Shown piece by piece: positions 1 through 8,694 of a stretch of DNA of 64,000 nucleotides. The translations under genes were made by a program, and so were the position numbers. This DNA is from Flavobacterium seoulense (GTDB taxonomy: Bacteria > Bacteroidota > Bacteroidia > Flavobacteriales > Flavobacteriaceae), in the NCBI RefSeq assembly GCF_000695795.1, contig NZ_JNCA01000024.1, positions 27,206-91,205 on the forward strand, written 5' to 3'. Below the pieces are notes generated by a model. It was not told the DNA's origin. It was given only the letters and a program-made list of their open reading frames with translations, and searched no databases. The number at the start of each line of letters is the position of its first letter. Position 1 is the stretch's first letter.

Positions 1-207
1 ATACTCTTTTATCTCTTTTTCGAATGTTAATTCTAAGCCTGAGCTAAGTAAAAGAATATCTGGATTATGCTTTTCTAAATATTCATAACAAAATGTTTCG
101 CTATGCGTTATTTCGGCAAACCATCCTTCATTATTTTCGATGATTCTCTTTAGCGTAGCTACAATTTCTTTATGTTTTCCGATAACTAAAAAATTCAATG
201 TTTTCAT
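1..207 (-). CDS. Receiver-like protein, N-terminal part only (runs off the window)
   Basis: Reading the minus strand from the ATG at 207 gives 69 open codons that continue past base 1. The protein starts MKTLNFLVIGKHKEI and has the alternating hydrophobic strands of a CheY-type receiver. At the usual phospho-acceptor position after the PDILLL strand there is Ser-Ser rather than Asp, so this may be a pseudo-receiver that is not phosphorylated. It lies 12 bases downstream of the GNAT gene on the same strand, so the two are probably cotranscribed. The C-terminus and any output domain are outside the window, so the family call is tentative. Confidence 0.5.
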   Translation of the reverse strand, partial: MKTLNFLVIGKHKEIVATLKRIIENNEGWFAEITHSETFCYEYLEKHNPDILLLSSGLELTFEKEIKEY

Positions 208-218
208 TTTATTATCTT

Positions 219-512
219 TTATCTTTTGTACCAAATTTCCTCAAATTCTTCCGGATGACGTTTGAACTGAGCATGAACATAAGGACAAAGCGGCACAATT
301 TTCATATTATTTTCCTTAGCATAACTTACTAATTTATCCAATAAAACTTTTGCAAAACCTCTTCCGTTATAAATTTCATCTACTTCGGTATGATATACTG
401 TGAGTAAGTTACCTGAAACAGAAATATCCATTTTCCCTGCTTTATTTTCGTCAAAGAACAATTGAATTTCTCCTCTATTTTTATCGTTTAAAATAACTGT
501 TATTCTTTCCAT
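219..512 (-). CDS. Small GNAT-family N-acetyltransferase (NATD1/YjdJ type)
   Basis: A 97-residue protein with the compact single-domain GNAT layout of COG2388. Strand beta4 is followed by the acetyl-CoA pyrophosphate loop NGRGFAK (about residues 48-54), then an alpha helix and the VPLCPYV strand ending in a conserved Tyr/His segment. It lacks the N-terminal strands of full-length GNATs, as is normal for this subfamily. Family members bind acetyl-CoA; the physiological acceptor is unknown. The ATG at 512 is clear and the stop lies 12 bases before the receiver-like gene, suggesting a two-gene unit. The family call is fairly safe but the function is not. Confidence 0.8.
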   Translation of the reverse strand: MERITVILNDKNRGEIQLFFDENKAGKMDISVSGNLLTVYHTEVDEIYNGRGFAKVLLDKLVSYAKENNMKIVPLCPYVHAQFKRHPEEFEEIWYKR

Positions 513-818
513 AATATTAATTCTTTTTTTAGTTGGTTTTACTTTTTATCAAAATTGGTGTCATTTATTTTTTCGACTTCATCTGATTTTCTTATGCAAA
601 ACTACACTATCAATCTCAACGCAAACTTGACCTAGATTAAGAAATGAATTAAATCCTGATTTTATTAAAATTGTAACTAAAAAAAATCCTCGGATACAAT
701 TTTACCAATTTCACTACAATTTTTCTTTATTTCATTACATGAGTTAATTTTTCATAGCATTTTTTATAATTTTTTAAAATGGAGTATAGTAAATTTGGTA
801 CTAAATAATAGAAAAAAC
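513..818. promoter_or_regulatory. Divergent intergenic region with a candidate TAnnTTTG box
   Basis: A very AT-rich spacer of about 300 bases between the divergent GNAT and TIM-barrel genes, with no open frame that looks coding. A perfect TAnnTTTG match (TAAATTTG) lies at 790-797, 22 bases before the chosen ATG of the downstream gene. No convincing TTG element sits at the usual distance upstream of it, so the promoter call is weak. Confidence 0.35.
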
Positions 819-1541
819 ATGCAAATCAATTCAGATTTTTTTTGGGGAATCAAAAAGAAAATTCCGTTTTGGGAACGATTTTTCGGTAAAAAAACGATTA
901 ACAAAGCATTAAATACCCCTGAGATAATTAGTAAGCGTTGTAAAGGAATTACAATGGGAGAAGAAAACTTAAAATCATTTCTTTTTTCTACCGATATGGC
1001 GCTTATTGAAAACAATGATGCCGATGCTATTTTAGCCGTTTATCCTTTTCCGCCATCGCCAAAAATAATTAAAACGCTAATTGATTTTTCCGAAAAACCA
1101 GTAATCTGCGGTGTTGGTGGCGGAGTTACCAAAGGAAAAAAATCTTTAGAAATGGCAATATACGCTCAGGAAATAGGAGCCGCTGGTATCATTGTAAATA
1201 TTCCTTTTGAAAATAAAGATTTAAAAAAAATAAGAGAAAAAGTTACTCTTCCTATCATTGCCAGTGTTGCTACTGCCGATTATAATTTTCTAAAAAACAG
1301 AATTGATGCAGGTACAACTATTTTTCATGTCACAGGAGGAATATATACGAATGCAATTGTACAGGATATTGCTACTAAATTTCCAGGTTTTCCAATAATG
1401 GCAACAGGTGGCAAAAGCTTAAGTAGTATAGAAGAATCGATTGAAGCTGGCGCAATGGCTATTGTGCTTTCACCTCCTTCAAACAAGGATTTATTTAAAA
1501 ATGTAATGACAAAATACCGAAATAGTTTTGGACTTTTTTGA
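819..1541 (+). CDS. TIM-barrel protein, HisA/HisF-like superfamily
   Basis: A 240-residue protein from the ATG at 819; an in-frame TTG at 795 would add eight residues but is less likely. The repeating strand pattern suits a (beta/alpha)8 barrel: AILAVYPFP, VICGVGGGV, GAAGIIVNI, LPIIASVAT, TIFHVTGG, FPIMATGGKS and AMAIVLSPP. The paired glycine loops MATGGKS and AIVLS near the C-terminus resemble a phosphate-binding site. Proteins of this kind are annotated as HisA/HisF-family proteins, but no histidine-biosynthesis gene is nearby and no catalytic residue can be assigned. It has its own upstream region. Fold likely; reaction unknown. Confidence 0.6.
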   Translation: MQINSDFFWGIKKKIPFWERFFGKKTINKALNTPEIISKRCKGITMGEENLKSFLFSTDMALIENNDADAILAVYPFPPSPKIIKTLIDFSEKPVICGVGGGVTKGKKSLEMAIYAQEIGAAGIIVNIPFENKDLKKIREKVTLPIIASVATADYNFLKNRIDAGTTIFHVTGGIYTNAIVQDIATKFPGFPIMATGGKSLSSIEESIEAGAMAIVLSPPSNKDLFKNVMTKYRNSFGLF

Positions 1542-1852
1542 GTGAATTGTAACAGCTTTAATTAAACTATTTTACAAAACATAGTTCCTATTACAAATAT
1601 TAAATATGATTTTCTATTTTTCTTTTAGCAAACCTATTCCAGCAAAAAATTATCGCTAAAACAATTCCATTTAAACCTTCGCGTAAAAAGTAGTTAAAAA
1701 CTTTCTTTTAAATTAAAAATATGTATTTAAACGACATTTATAGCACTTTATCGATATTCTGAAAATAAAATAGTTATTTTTATCCCAAAAAAAGCTCAAT
1801 AATTATTTACCCCCAATCAACTATATGGTTGATATAATATTTGTACAAGCTT
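1542..1852. other. AT-rich intergenic leader of the large secreted protein
   Basis: About 310 bases with no plausible gene. A short inverted repeat (ATCAAC at 1816-1821, GTTGAT at 1828-1833) lies about 20 bases before the downstream ATG and could be a hairpin or operator in the leader. A TATTTG-like stretch at 1838-1843 is too close to the start codon to be a convincing promoter. Nothing else stands out. Confidence 0.3.
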
Positions 1853-4800
1853 ATGGTAAAATTTTACTTTGAAAGAATAAATAATTATCTCTTCTATGCA
1901 ATACTATTATTTATTGCATTTTATAATTCTGTTAATGCTCAAACACTTACTTCTCCACAGGTAAATTTTTCGCAAAGAACAGCTGCGGCTACACCAGGTA
2001 AAACGATTTATAACATTAATGGTGATTTTACAATGTTAGGAAATACCAACTTGACATTAAGTAGCTATGATAATAATAAAAATAATGAAGGTAATGCAAT
2101 GGTATATGTTGATATAGATGGAAACAATACTACATTAAACTCTTCAATGGCTACACTTGAACTTTCTAATTCCGGAGAAAATAGCGCTAATGAAAATTGC
2201 TCTACTGTTCTTTTTGCTGGACTATACTGGACAGGAAAATCAGATGATGCTAATGAAACTTTTTCCGTAACAAAAAATTCTCTAACAAAAAATTATAATA
2301 AAAAAACTATCTCTCTAAAAGGACCAAAAGCTACTTCTTACACTACGATAACAGCTAATTCAGATATTCGTTTCCCAGGAAGCGCACAAAGTGGAATATT
2401 TGTTGGATTTCAAGAAGTTACACAATATGTAAAGGCTCAAGGTCCCGGAGCTTATACAGTTGCCGATATTGCTTTAAAAGAAGGAACCAATGGAACCAGT
2501 GCACAAAATCCAGGTTTTTTTGGAGGATGGGTAATGGTTGTAATATATGAAAATCCTACAATGAAGAGCCGTGCCGTAACTCTATTTGATGGTTATGCCT
2601 ATGTTAATGGACAACGAAGTGGAGGGGGTGAATATGGAAACATTCCTATTTCTGGTTTTACAACAGTTGCTTCAGGACAAGTCAATATGAAACTAGGAGT
2701 AATGGCTGCCGAAGGTGATGTTAATTCAAATGGTGATTATTTAGCAGTTCAAAAACAAGATTTAAATCCAACAGTTTATCCTGGAAATTATTTAGTTTTT
2801 AATAATACTGCTACTCCTCCGGTAACTAACAACTTTTTTAATTCTTCAATTTTTCCACAACCTGCAGCCGGGAAAAGTAACCCCATTTATAAGAATAATA
2901 CAGGAATAGATTTTAATATGTTTACAGTTCCAAATTCTGGAAACTCCATAATTAAAAACAATCAAACCTCAACAAATTTTAGATTTGGTTCTACTTATGA
3001 GGTATTTACTATTTTTGGATTCGCCATGTCTGTTGACGCTTATATTCCTGAACCTAAAGGATTAATTAGCGTTAATTCAATTAATAATGTTACCAATCCA
3101 GCAGTTTTAAATGCACTACCCGGACAGGCAATTAATTATTCCCTAGCAGTTAGTAATTCAGGAACCGAAGCCATAAATAATACCGTTATTAGTATCCCTA
3201 TTCCTAATACAGCGGTTTTTAACTCAGGTAGTATTTCCTACTCTACTCATAATGGTTTTTCTACACCTAATATCCCAACTTATGACTCCACGAATAAAAG
3301 AATAATTTGGAATTTAGGTACTTTACCTACTACTGCTGGGCATCCTGAATATATTTATGCTAATCTAAGTTTTAATCTTAACGTTACTAATGACTGTAAC
3401 ATAATAATTAACGAAGGTTGTAATACTAGAGTATCATTACAAACAGGAACAATAACAGGAACCGGAGCTACATCAGGAACACCTACCACAGTCAATTTCT
3501 TTCAGGGATATGACAATACTGCATGTAAAAAACCTATTGAAGGCTCAATAATAGTTGCTATAGATGGTACTTCCTGTTTAACTACTATGGCTGGTACTGA
3601 CCAAATAGCTTCTTGCGGATTAGAATCAGTAAAACTAGCAGCCACACCAGGCTCAACAGGAACCTGGTTAATAGTTAATGGACCAGGTGGCGGTGGTGAA
3701 TTATTTTCTAATAGCTCAAGTCCTAGTTCTGAATTCTATAGTCCTAATAATGGTACTTATACCTTAAGATGGACTGTTTCTGGAGGAGGAAGTTGCCCAG
3801 ACATTAGTGATGAAGTTCAAATAACCTTAAATCCTTGTGCTCATCTTGACTTTGACGGAACAGATGATAATGTTGATTTCAAAAATAATTTCAATTTAAA
3901 TAACGGCTCTTTTAGTATTGAAGTCTGGATCAAATCAGAGGCTACAAATAACAACATTCAAACTATACTATCTAAACGAAATACGGCAATAAACGACGGT
4001 TATGATTTAAGGTTAGTAAATAATATAATTTCTTTTAATTGGAATAACGGTAACTCGATTAGTTCTAGCTATCCAATTAGCACAGGAAGATGGTATCATG
4101 TTGCTGTTACTTTTAATGGTTCAAATTATAATCTTTACATTGATGGGGTAAGCATTCGCAATGAAGTTGCTGGATTAAATCCAATTGCTAATAGTAATGC
4201 AAAATTCATTCTGGGTGCAATGGCTCAAAACATTACATTCCCTTACACCCCGATTAACTTTTTCGATGGATGGACTGAAGAATTACGCATTTGGAATACC
4301 GCTTTAACAGCTGCCCAAATACGTCAAATGATGAATCAAAGGATCATTAACAATAGTAATTCAGTTTTTGGTGTTACAGTTCCATTAGCGGTTTCCGGAC
4401 TAACATGGGCTAATTTAGAAGGTTATTACCCAATGATTCAGACCTCTGATTTAGTTAATGGTTATCTATTAGATAAAAGCCCTAATGCCCGAAATGGAAG
4501 ATTATTAAACATTAGTACTCCACAACCAGAAACAGCTCCTTTGCCTTACACCTCAAAAAATGACGGAACTTGGGAAGCAAATAACACTTGGACAAATGGT
4601 ACTGTTTGGAATATTCCAAATACTAAAGGTATAGATAATACTACCTTTATTGATTGGAATATTGTTCAAACAGCTAATAATATCACTACTGCAGGAAATA
4701 AAACTGTATTAGGTTTATTAGTTAACAACAATACTCTAAGTGCAAACAGTAATAATAAAATAGAAATTTCCCATTATTTAAAATTAAATGGAAAAATTGA

Positions 4801-6412
4801 CTTAGTAAATAAATCTCAATTGATACAACCCCTCGAAAGTGTCTTGGACGTTACTAGTAGTGGTTTTATTGAAAGAGACCAACAAGGTCAATCTAATTTA
4901 TATAACTACAATTACTGGAGCTCACCAGTTGGCACAGTAAATACTACAGCAAATAATGTTAATTATACTGTTGGAAATGTAATGAAAGATGGAACGACTA
5001 CTACCCCACAAAATATACGATGGATTGGGGGAGACAGAGGAACTCCTACATCCCCTATAAGTATTCCACGTTATTGGCTTTTTAAATTTGATAACTATGT
5101 TAATGCTTATGCTAGTTGGGTACAAATTAATGAAAACTCAGCAATTCGAGTAGGACAAGGATACACAATGAAAGGCAGTGGAGCCTCTACAGCTACTCAA
5201 AACTATACCTTTGTAGGTAAACCCAATAACGGATTAATAAATTCTAATTCTGTAAGTGCTAGCCAACTATTATTAGCTGGAAATCCATATCCATCTGCAT
5301 TAGATAGCGAAGCCTTTATTAACGATAATGAAAATTCAATTAACGGAAGTATTTATTTTTGGGAACATTATGCGAGTAATAATAGTCACTTTTTAAAAGA
5401 CTATCAAGGAGGTTATGCCATCAGAAATAAAACTGGAGGTGTGGCACCATCATCTGCTAATGTTGATTTTATAAGCAAGTTAGGAACTCCTTCCAGAGGA
5501 ATTCCAAACCGTTTTATTCCTGTTGGCCAAGGTTTCTTACTAATTGGAAAAACAGGAGCAGGAGGCACAATTACTTATAACAATAATCAAAGAGCGTTTC
5601 ATAAAGAAGATGATTCTGGCAATTCTAACGTAATATTCAAAATTTCAAATTCGAACAAAACTGCTTGGAGAAACAGTAATAATGATACTATTACTGAAGA
5701 AAAACACAAAAAAATTCGCTTAGGTTTTAACTCCCACAATGATTATCACAGACAATTATTATTAGGGTTCATTGATGGAAAAGCTACCAATAAAATAGAT
5801 TATGGTTACGATGCTCAAAACATGGATAATTTCCCTAATGATATGTTTTTCCAAATTGAAGACAACCAATTTATTATTCAAGGTGTTGATGCTTTCGATA
5901 AAAATGCTTCATATCCGCTTGGTGTAAAAACTAATGCTGAAGGAATTGTAAAATTTATGATTGATGAACTAGAAAATTTTGATGACAATCAAGCTGTTTA
6001 CATATTCGACAATGAAACTAATAAGTATTATAATATTAGAGAAAAACAGTTCGAAGTTAATTTGACTCCTGGAATAAATACAACTCGATTTTCTTTACGT
6101 TTCATTAATCCAGCTGATAGCCCAATTATAGAACCTGAAGCACCTTTAAAAGATCCAAGCAAAGATTGTATTGTTATTACTTACACTCAAAAATCAGATT
6201 ATATTAGTATTTCTAATAATTGTGATAACATCAAAATCAAAAAGTTAAGTCTTTATAGTAGTTCAGGTGCCGAAATAGACCAATTGAAAATCACAGAAGA
6301 TAAAAATCAGTCTAATATAATAATGAATATTAAAAGGAATACGACAGGAATGTATATAGTGAAAGCTGAAACTACAAATGGTGAGTATACTAAAAAAATA
6401 ATCATTCAATAA
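1853..6412 (+). CDS. Large secreted LamG-domain protein with T9SS C-terminal sorting domain
   Basis: About 1,519 residues from the ATG at 1853; the in-frame TTG at 1841 is less likely. A signal peptide ends near NSVNAQ. The N-terminal ~400 residues resemble the conserved front of flavobacterial adhesin-like proteins (LFAGLYWTG, SGIFVGFQEVT). A DUF11-like region follows (PGQAINYSLAVSNSGT). Then comes a laminin-G/concanavalin-like module (about residues 665-830) with FDGTDDNVDF, the strand FSIEVWIKS, GRWYHVAVTFNGS and DGWTEELRIW. The last ~80 residues, ending in TGMYIVKAETTNGEYTKKI, match a type A sorting domain: the protein should cross the outer membrane by the type IX system and be anchored or released. 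It is a single-gene unit followed by a strong hairpin. The ligand is unknown. Confidence 0.85.
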   Translation: MVKFYFERINNYLFYAILLFIAFYNSVNAQTLTSPQVNFSQRTAAATPGKTIYNINGDFTMLGNTNLTLSSYDNNKNNEGNAMVYVDIDGNNTTLNSSMATLELSNSGENSANENCSTVLFAGLYWTGKSDDANETFSVTKNSLTKNYNKKTISLKGPKATSYTTITANSDIRFPGSAQSGIFVGFQEVTQYVKAQGPGAYTVADIALKEGTNGTSAQNPGFFGGWVMVVIYENPTMKSRAVTLFDGYAYVNGQRSGGGEYGNIPISGFTTVASGQVNMKLGVMAAEGDVNSNGDYLAVQKQDLNPTVYPGNYLVFNNTATPPVTNNFFNSSIFPQPAAGKSNPIYKNNTGIDFNMFTVPNSGNSIIKNNQTSTNFRFGSTYEVFTIFGFAMSVDAYIPEPKGLISVNSINNVTNPAVLNALPGQAINYSLAVSNSGTEAINNTVISIPIPNTAVFNSGSISYSTHNGFSTPNIPTYDSTNKRIIWNLGTLPTTAGHPEYIYANLSFNLNVTNDCNIIINEGCNTRVSLQTGTITGTGATSGTPTTVNFFQGYDNTACKKPIEGSIIVAIDGTSCLTTMAGTDQIASCGLESVKLAATPGSTGTWLIVNGPGGGGELFSNSSSPSSEFYSPNNGTYTLRWTVSGGGSCPDISDEVQITLNPCAHLDFDGTDDNVDFKNNFNLNNGSFSIEVWIKSEATNNNIQTILSKRNTAINDGYDLRLVNNIISFNWNNGNSISSSYPISTGRWYHVAVTFNGSNYNLYIDGVSIRNEVAGLNPIANSNAKFILGAMAQNITFPYTPINFFDGWTEELRIWNTALTAAQIRQMMNQRIINNSNSVFGVTVPLAVSGLTWANLEGYYPMIQTSDLVNGYLLDKSPNARNGRLLNISTPQPETAPLPYTSKNDGTWEANNTWTNGTVWNIPNTKGIDNTTFIDWNIVQTANNITTAGNKTVLGLLVNNNTLSANSNNKIEISHYLKLNGKIDLVNKSQLIQPLESVLDVTSSGFIERDQQGQSNLYNYNYWSSPVGTVNTTANNVNYTVGNVMKDGTTTTPQNIRWIGGDRGTPTSPISIPRYWLFKFDNYVNAYASWVQINENSAIRVGQGYTMKGSGASTATQNYTFVGKPNNGLINSNSVSASQLLLAGNPYPSALDSEAFINDNENSINGSIYFWEHYASNNSHFLKDYQGGYAIRNKTGGVAPSSANVDFISKLGTPSRGIPNRFIPVGQGFLLIGKTGAGGTITYNNNQRAFHKEDDSGNSNVIFKISNSNKTAWRNSNNDTITEEKHKKIRLGFNSHNDYHRQLLLGFIDGKATNKIDYGYDAQNMDNFPNDMFFQIEDNQFIIQGVDAFDKNASYPLGVKTNAEGIVKFMIDELENFDDNQAVYIFDNETNKYYNIREKQFEVNLTPGINTTRFSLRFINPADSPIIEPEAPLKDPSKDCIVITYTQKSDYISISNNCDNIKIKKLSLYSSSGAEIDQLKITEDKNQSNIIMNIKRNTTGMYIVKAETTNGEYTKKIIIQ

Positions 6413-6432
6413 ATAACATTCTAAATCAACTC

Positions 6433-6476
6433 AATTACCCTAAATGATTCTATGATTATTTAGGGTAATTTATTTT
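6433..6476 (+). terminator. Hairpin terminator after the LamG protein gene
   Basis: A perfect 13-base inverted repeat (6433-6445 with 6458-6470) around a 12-base loop, followed by TATTTT. It lies 20 bases after the stop codon of the large secreted protein. Confidence 0.75.
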
Positions 6477-6591
6477 AATGAATATATACATTCAATTGTG
6501 TTTTAGAAAATTAACTAATGAAGAATAAAATCATTTCTTAAAATTTTCTAAAAAGAATTAAGTAAGAAATCGATACTATAATTTTTATCTC

Positions 6592-6628
6592 TACATTTGC
6601 ATTATTTTTATTTATTCTAAATAGAATA
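6592..6628 (+). promoter_or_regulatory. Promoter box plus Fur-like palindrome ahead of the flavin redox operon
   Basis: A perfect TAnnTTTG box (TACATTTG, 6592-6599) is followed by a perfect 7-2-7 palindrome, TATTCTA-AA-TAGAATA, at 6613-6628. This would overlap the transcription start region. AT-rich palindromes with TTCTAAAT/TAGAAT half-sites resemble Fur boxes. That the operon is iron-regulated is inference from this site plus the reductase content of the operon. Confidence 0.4.
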
Positions 6629-6680
6629 TTTACATTAAACCAATTAGAATAATATCTATCTAATCGTAAAATAATATATA

Positions 6681-8195
6681 ATGAAGAAAAAACTATTTAT
6701 TTCTCTAGCCTTGGCAACTTCTCTTCTTGCTACGGCGCAACAAAAAAATTCACTATTAGACCAATCCTTTTGGAAATCTTCTCCAGATGTGGCAGCACTA
6801 AAAGCTGAAATAGCTAAAGGAAATAATCCTGCAGAAAGTACCAGAAATGCTTTTGATGCAGTTGTATATGCCATAAACAGCGATGCTCCTACAGAAACCA
6901 TCAAATATCTAATTGAACAACCTGGAAATTCTGTTAGCAAACCTACACATGACAACCGTATTTATTTACATTGGGCTGCCGGAAAAGGTAACTTAGAATT
7001 AGTAAACTATTTAATCGCTAAAGGATCAGATATTAATCTTGAAGATAGCCACGGTAGCTTTCCTATAACTGCAGCTTTATATAGTCAAAACAATATTGCT
7101 ATTTGTGAAGCGCTTTTTAAAGCTGGTGTTGATCCGAAGAAAAAATACAGAGATGGTGCTAATCTTTTACTTTTAGGGGTTTCAAATGACAAAGATTTAA
7201 GTTTGAGTAAATATTTAGAAACAAAAGGTTTATCTCTTAAAGATACCGACAATAAAGGAAATACGGCATTTAATTATACTGCAAGAACTGGTAATATTCC
7301 TTTATTAAAAACACTTTTACAAAAAGGAGTAAAAGCTACTGATAATGCTGTAATTCTTGCTTCTGAAGGATCTCGTCGTGAATCAAATACTTTAGAAGTT
7401 TACAAATATTTAATTGAAGATTTAAAATTAAAACCAACAGCCGTTTCACCTGAAGGAGCAACTGTATTACATAACTTAGCACGTAAGGCTAATCAAAATG
7501 AAATTATCAATTATTTCTTAAGCAAAGGCGTTGATGTTAATAAAGCTGATAATGATGGAAATACTGCTTTAATTAATGCTGCAGCTGGTAGAGATACTGA
7601 AGCATTAGAATTATTACTTACTAAAGTAAAAAACATTAATGCTCAAAATGCTAAAGGAGAATCGGCTTTATCAGTAGCGGTACAATCAGGAAGTACTAAA
7701 GCAGTTGAACTTTTGCTAAAAAACAAAGCTGATGTTGCTGTTTTAGATAAAGATGGTAATAATTTAGGTTATTATTTAATTCAATCTTACCGTCCATTTA
7801 TGATGATGGGACGTGGTCTTGCAGCTGAAAGTAATGCTCCAAAAGAAGATTCTTTTGCAGTAAAATTAAAACTATTACAAGACAACGGATTGAATTTATC
7901 TCAAGCACAAAAAGACGGAAACAACCTGTATCATTTTGCAGTTGTAAAAAACGATATAACTTTGCTTAATAAATTAGCCGATTTAAAAATCGATATCAAT
8001 GGTCAAAACAAAGACGGATTAACTGCTTTGCACAGAGCTGCCATGATTGCAAAAAACGATACTGTATTGAAATACTTATTATCAAATGGCGCTAAAAAAG
8101 ATATCAAAACTGAGTTTGACGAAAGCGCTTACGACTTAGCTAAAGAAAATGAAACCCTAACCCAAAACAACATTTCTGTTGAAATTTTAAAATAA
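6681..8195 (+). CDS. Exported ankyrin-repeat protein
   Basis: A 504-residue protein with a signal peptide (MKKKLFISLALATSLLATAQ), so it is exported. At least six ankyrin repeats can be read, with the typical G-(N/D)-T-A-(L/F) and LL-(K/S)-GA/V turns: around residues 94-125, 193-220, 262-293, 295-325, 327-355 and 440-480. A degenerate stretch near residues 375-400 (MMMGRGLAAES) breaks the array. Ankyrin arrays are protein-binding scaffolds. It is first in a tight operon with a DUF2271 protein (4 bases downstream), a PepSY reductase and ApbE, so it probably supports that extracytoplasmic redox system, perhaps as an assembly or protective factor. That role is inferred. Confidence 0.85.
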   Translation: MKKKLFISLALATSLLATAQQKNSLLDQSFWKSSPDVAALKAEIAKGNNPAESTRNAFDAVVYAINSDAPTETIKYLIEQPGNSVSKPTHDNRIYLHWAAGKGNLELVNYLIAKGSDINLEDSHGSFPITAALYSQNNIAICEALFKAGVDPKKKYRDGANLLLLGVSNDKDLSLSKYLETKGLSLKDTDNKGNTAFNYTARTGNIPLLKTLLQKGVKATDNAVILASEGSRRESNTLEVYKYLIEDLKLKPTAVSPEGATVLHNLARKANQNEIINYFLSKGVDVNKADNDGNTALINAAAGRDTEALELLLTKVKNINAQNAKGESALSVAVQSGSTKAVELLLKNKADVAVLDKDGNNLGYYLIQSYRPFMMMGRGLAAESNAPKEDSFAVKLKLLQDNGLNLSQAQKDGNNLYHFAVVKNDITLLNKLADLKIDINGQNKDGLTALHRAAMIAKNDTVLKYLLSNGAKKDIKTEFDESAYDLAKENETLTQNNISVEILK

Positions 8196-8199
8196 TACA

Positions 8200-8682
8200 A
8201 TGAAATCTTTAATTAAAACTGCCCTAACAGGCGCATTTATTTTACTTCTTTCTTTTCAGGCTACAGCTCAAAGTAGCAAATACAAATGCATGCTTCAAAT
8301 GTCTAATTATGTTGGCGAAGGTGCTTATGTAGTAGTTTCTTTAATTAATGCTAAAGGGGAATACGAAAAAACTCTTTACGTAATGGGAGACGATAAAAAA
8401 TGGTATAGCAGTTTAAAAGAATGGAATAAATTCCAAACTAAAAAACCAACTAATATTAGTGCCATTACAGGAGCTTCTGTAACTGGAGGTGACCGTAGTA
8501 TTACAACTATCGAAATTGACAATACTAAAATTAACAGTGGTTATAAATTACGTTTTGAATCAGCAGTAGAAGATCAAAAATACCATATTTCTGATGTAGA
8601 AATTCCTCTTACAACTGCAGGAATTGCTGAAAAAACAGAAGGAAAAGGATACATCCGTTACGTAAGATTAAGCAAAATATAA
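8200..8682 (+). CDS. DUF2271 protein, candidate FMN-carrying periplasmic redox protein
   Basis: A 160-residue protein with a signal peptide cut near QATAQ. The rest is a beta-rich domain matching the DUF2271 pattern (AYVVVSLINAKGEYEKTLYVMG, then a Trp-containing segment). Residues 90-97 read TGASVTGG. This resembles the [S/T]GA[S/T] motif that ApbE flavin transferases use, in which the last Ser/Thr (here Ser93) receives FMN through a phosphoester bond. With a PepSY reductase 12 bases downstream and apbE next, the simplest reading is a small flavinylated electron carrier. Family membership is likely; flavinylation is inferred from motif and context. Confidence 0.75.
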   Translation: MKSLIKTALTGAFILLLSFQATAQSSKYKCMLQMSNYVGEGAYVVVSLINAKGEYEKTLYVMGDDKKWYSSLKEWNKFQTKKPTNISAITGASVTGGDRSITTIEIDNTKINSGYKLRFESAVEDQKYHISDVEIPLTTAGIAEKTEGKGYIRYVRLSKI

Positions 8683-8694
8683 TAGCATAACCCG

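Noticed and set aside
795..818. TTG-initiated longer form of the TIM-barrel protein
   Set aside because: The eight extra residues are polar and unlike the family, a -7 promoter box overlaps the TTG, and a good ATG follows at 819.
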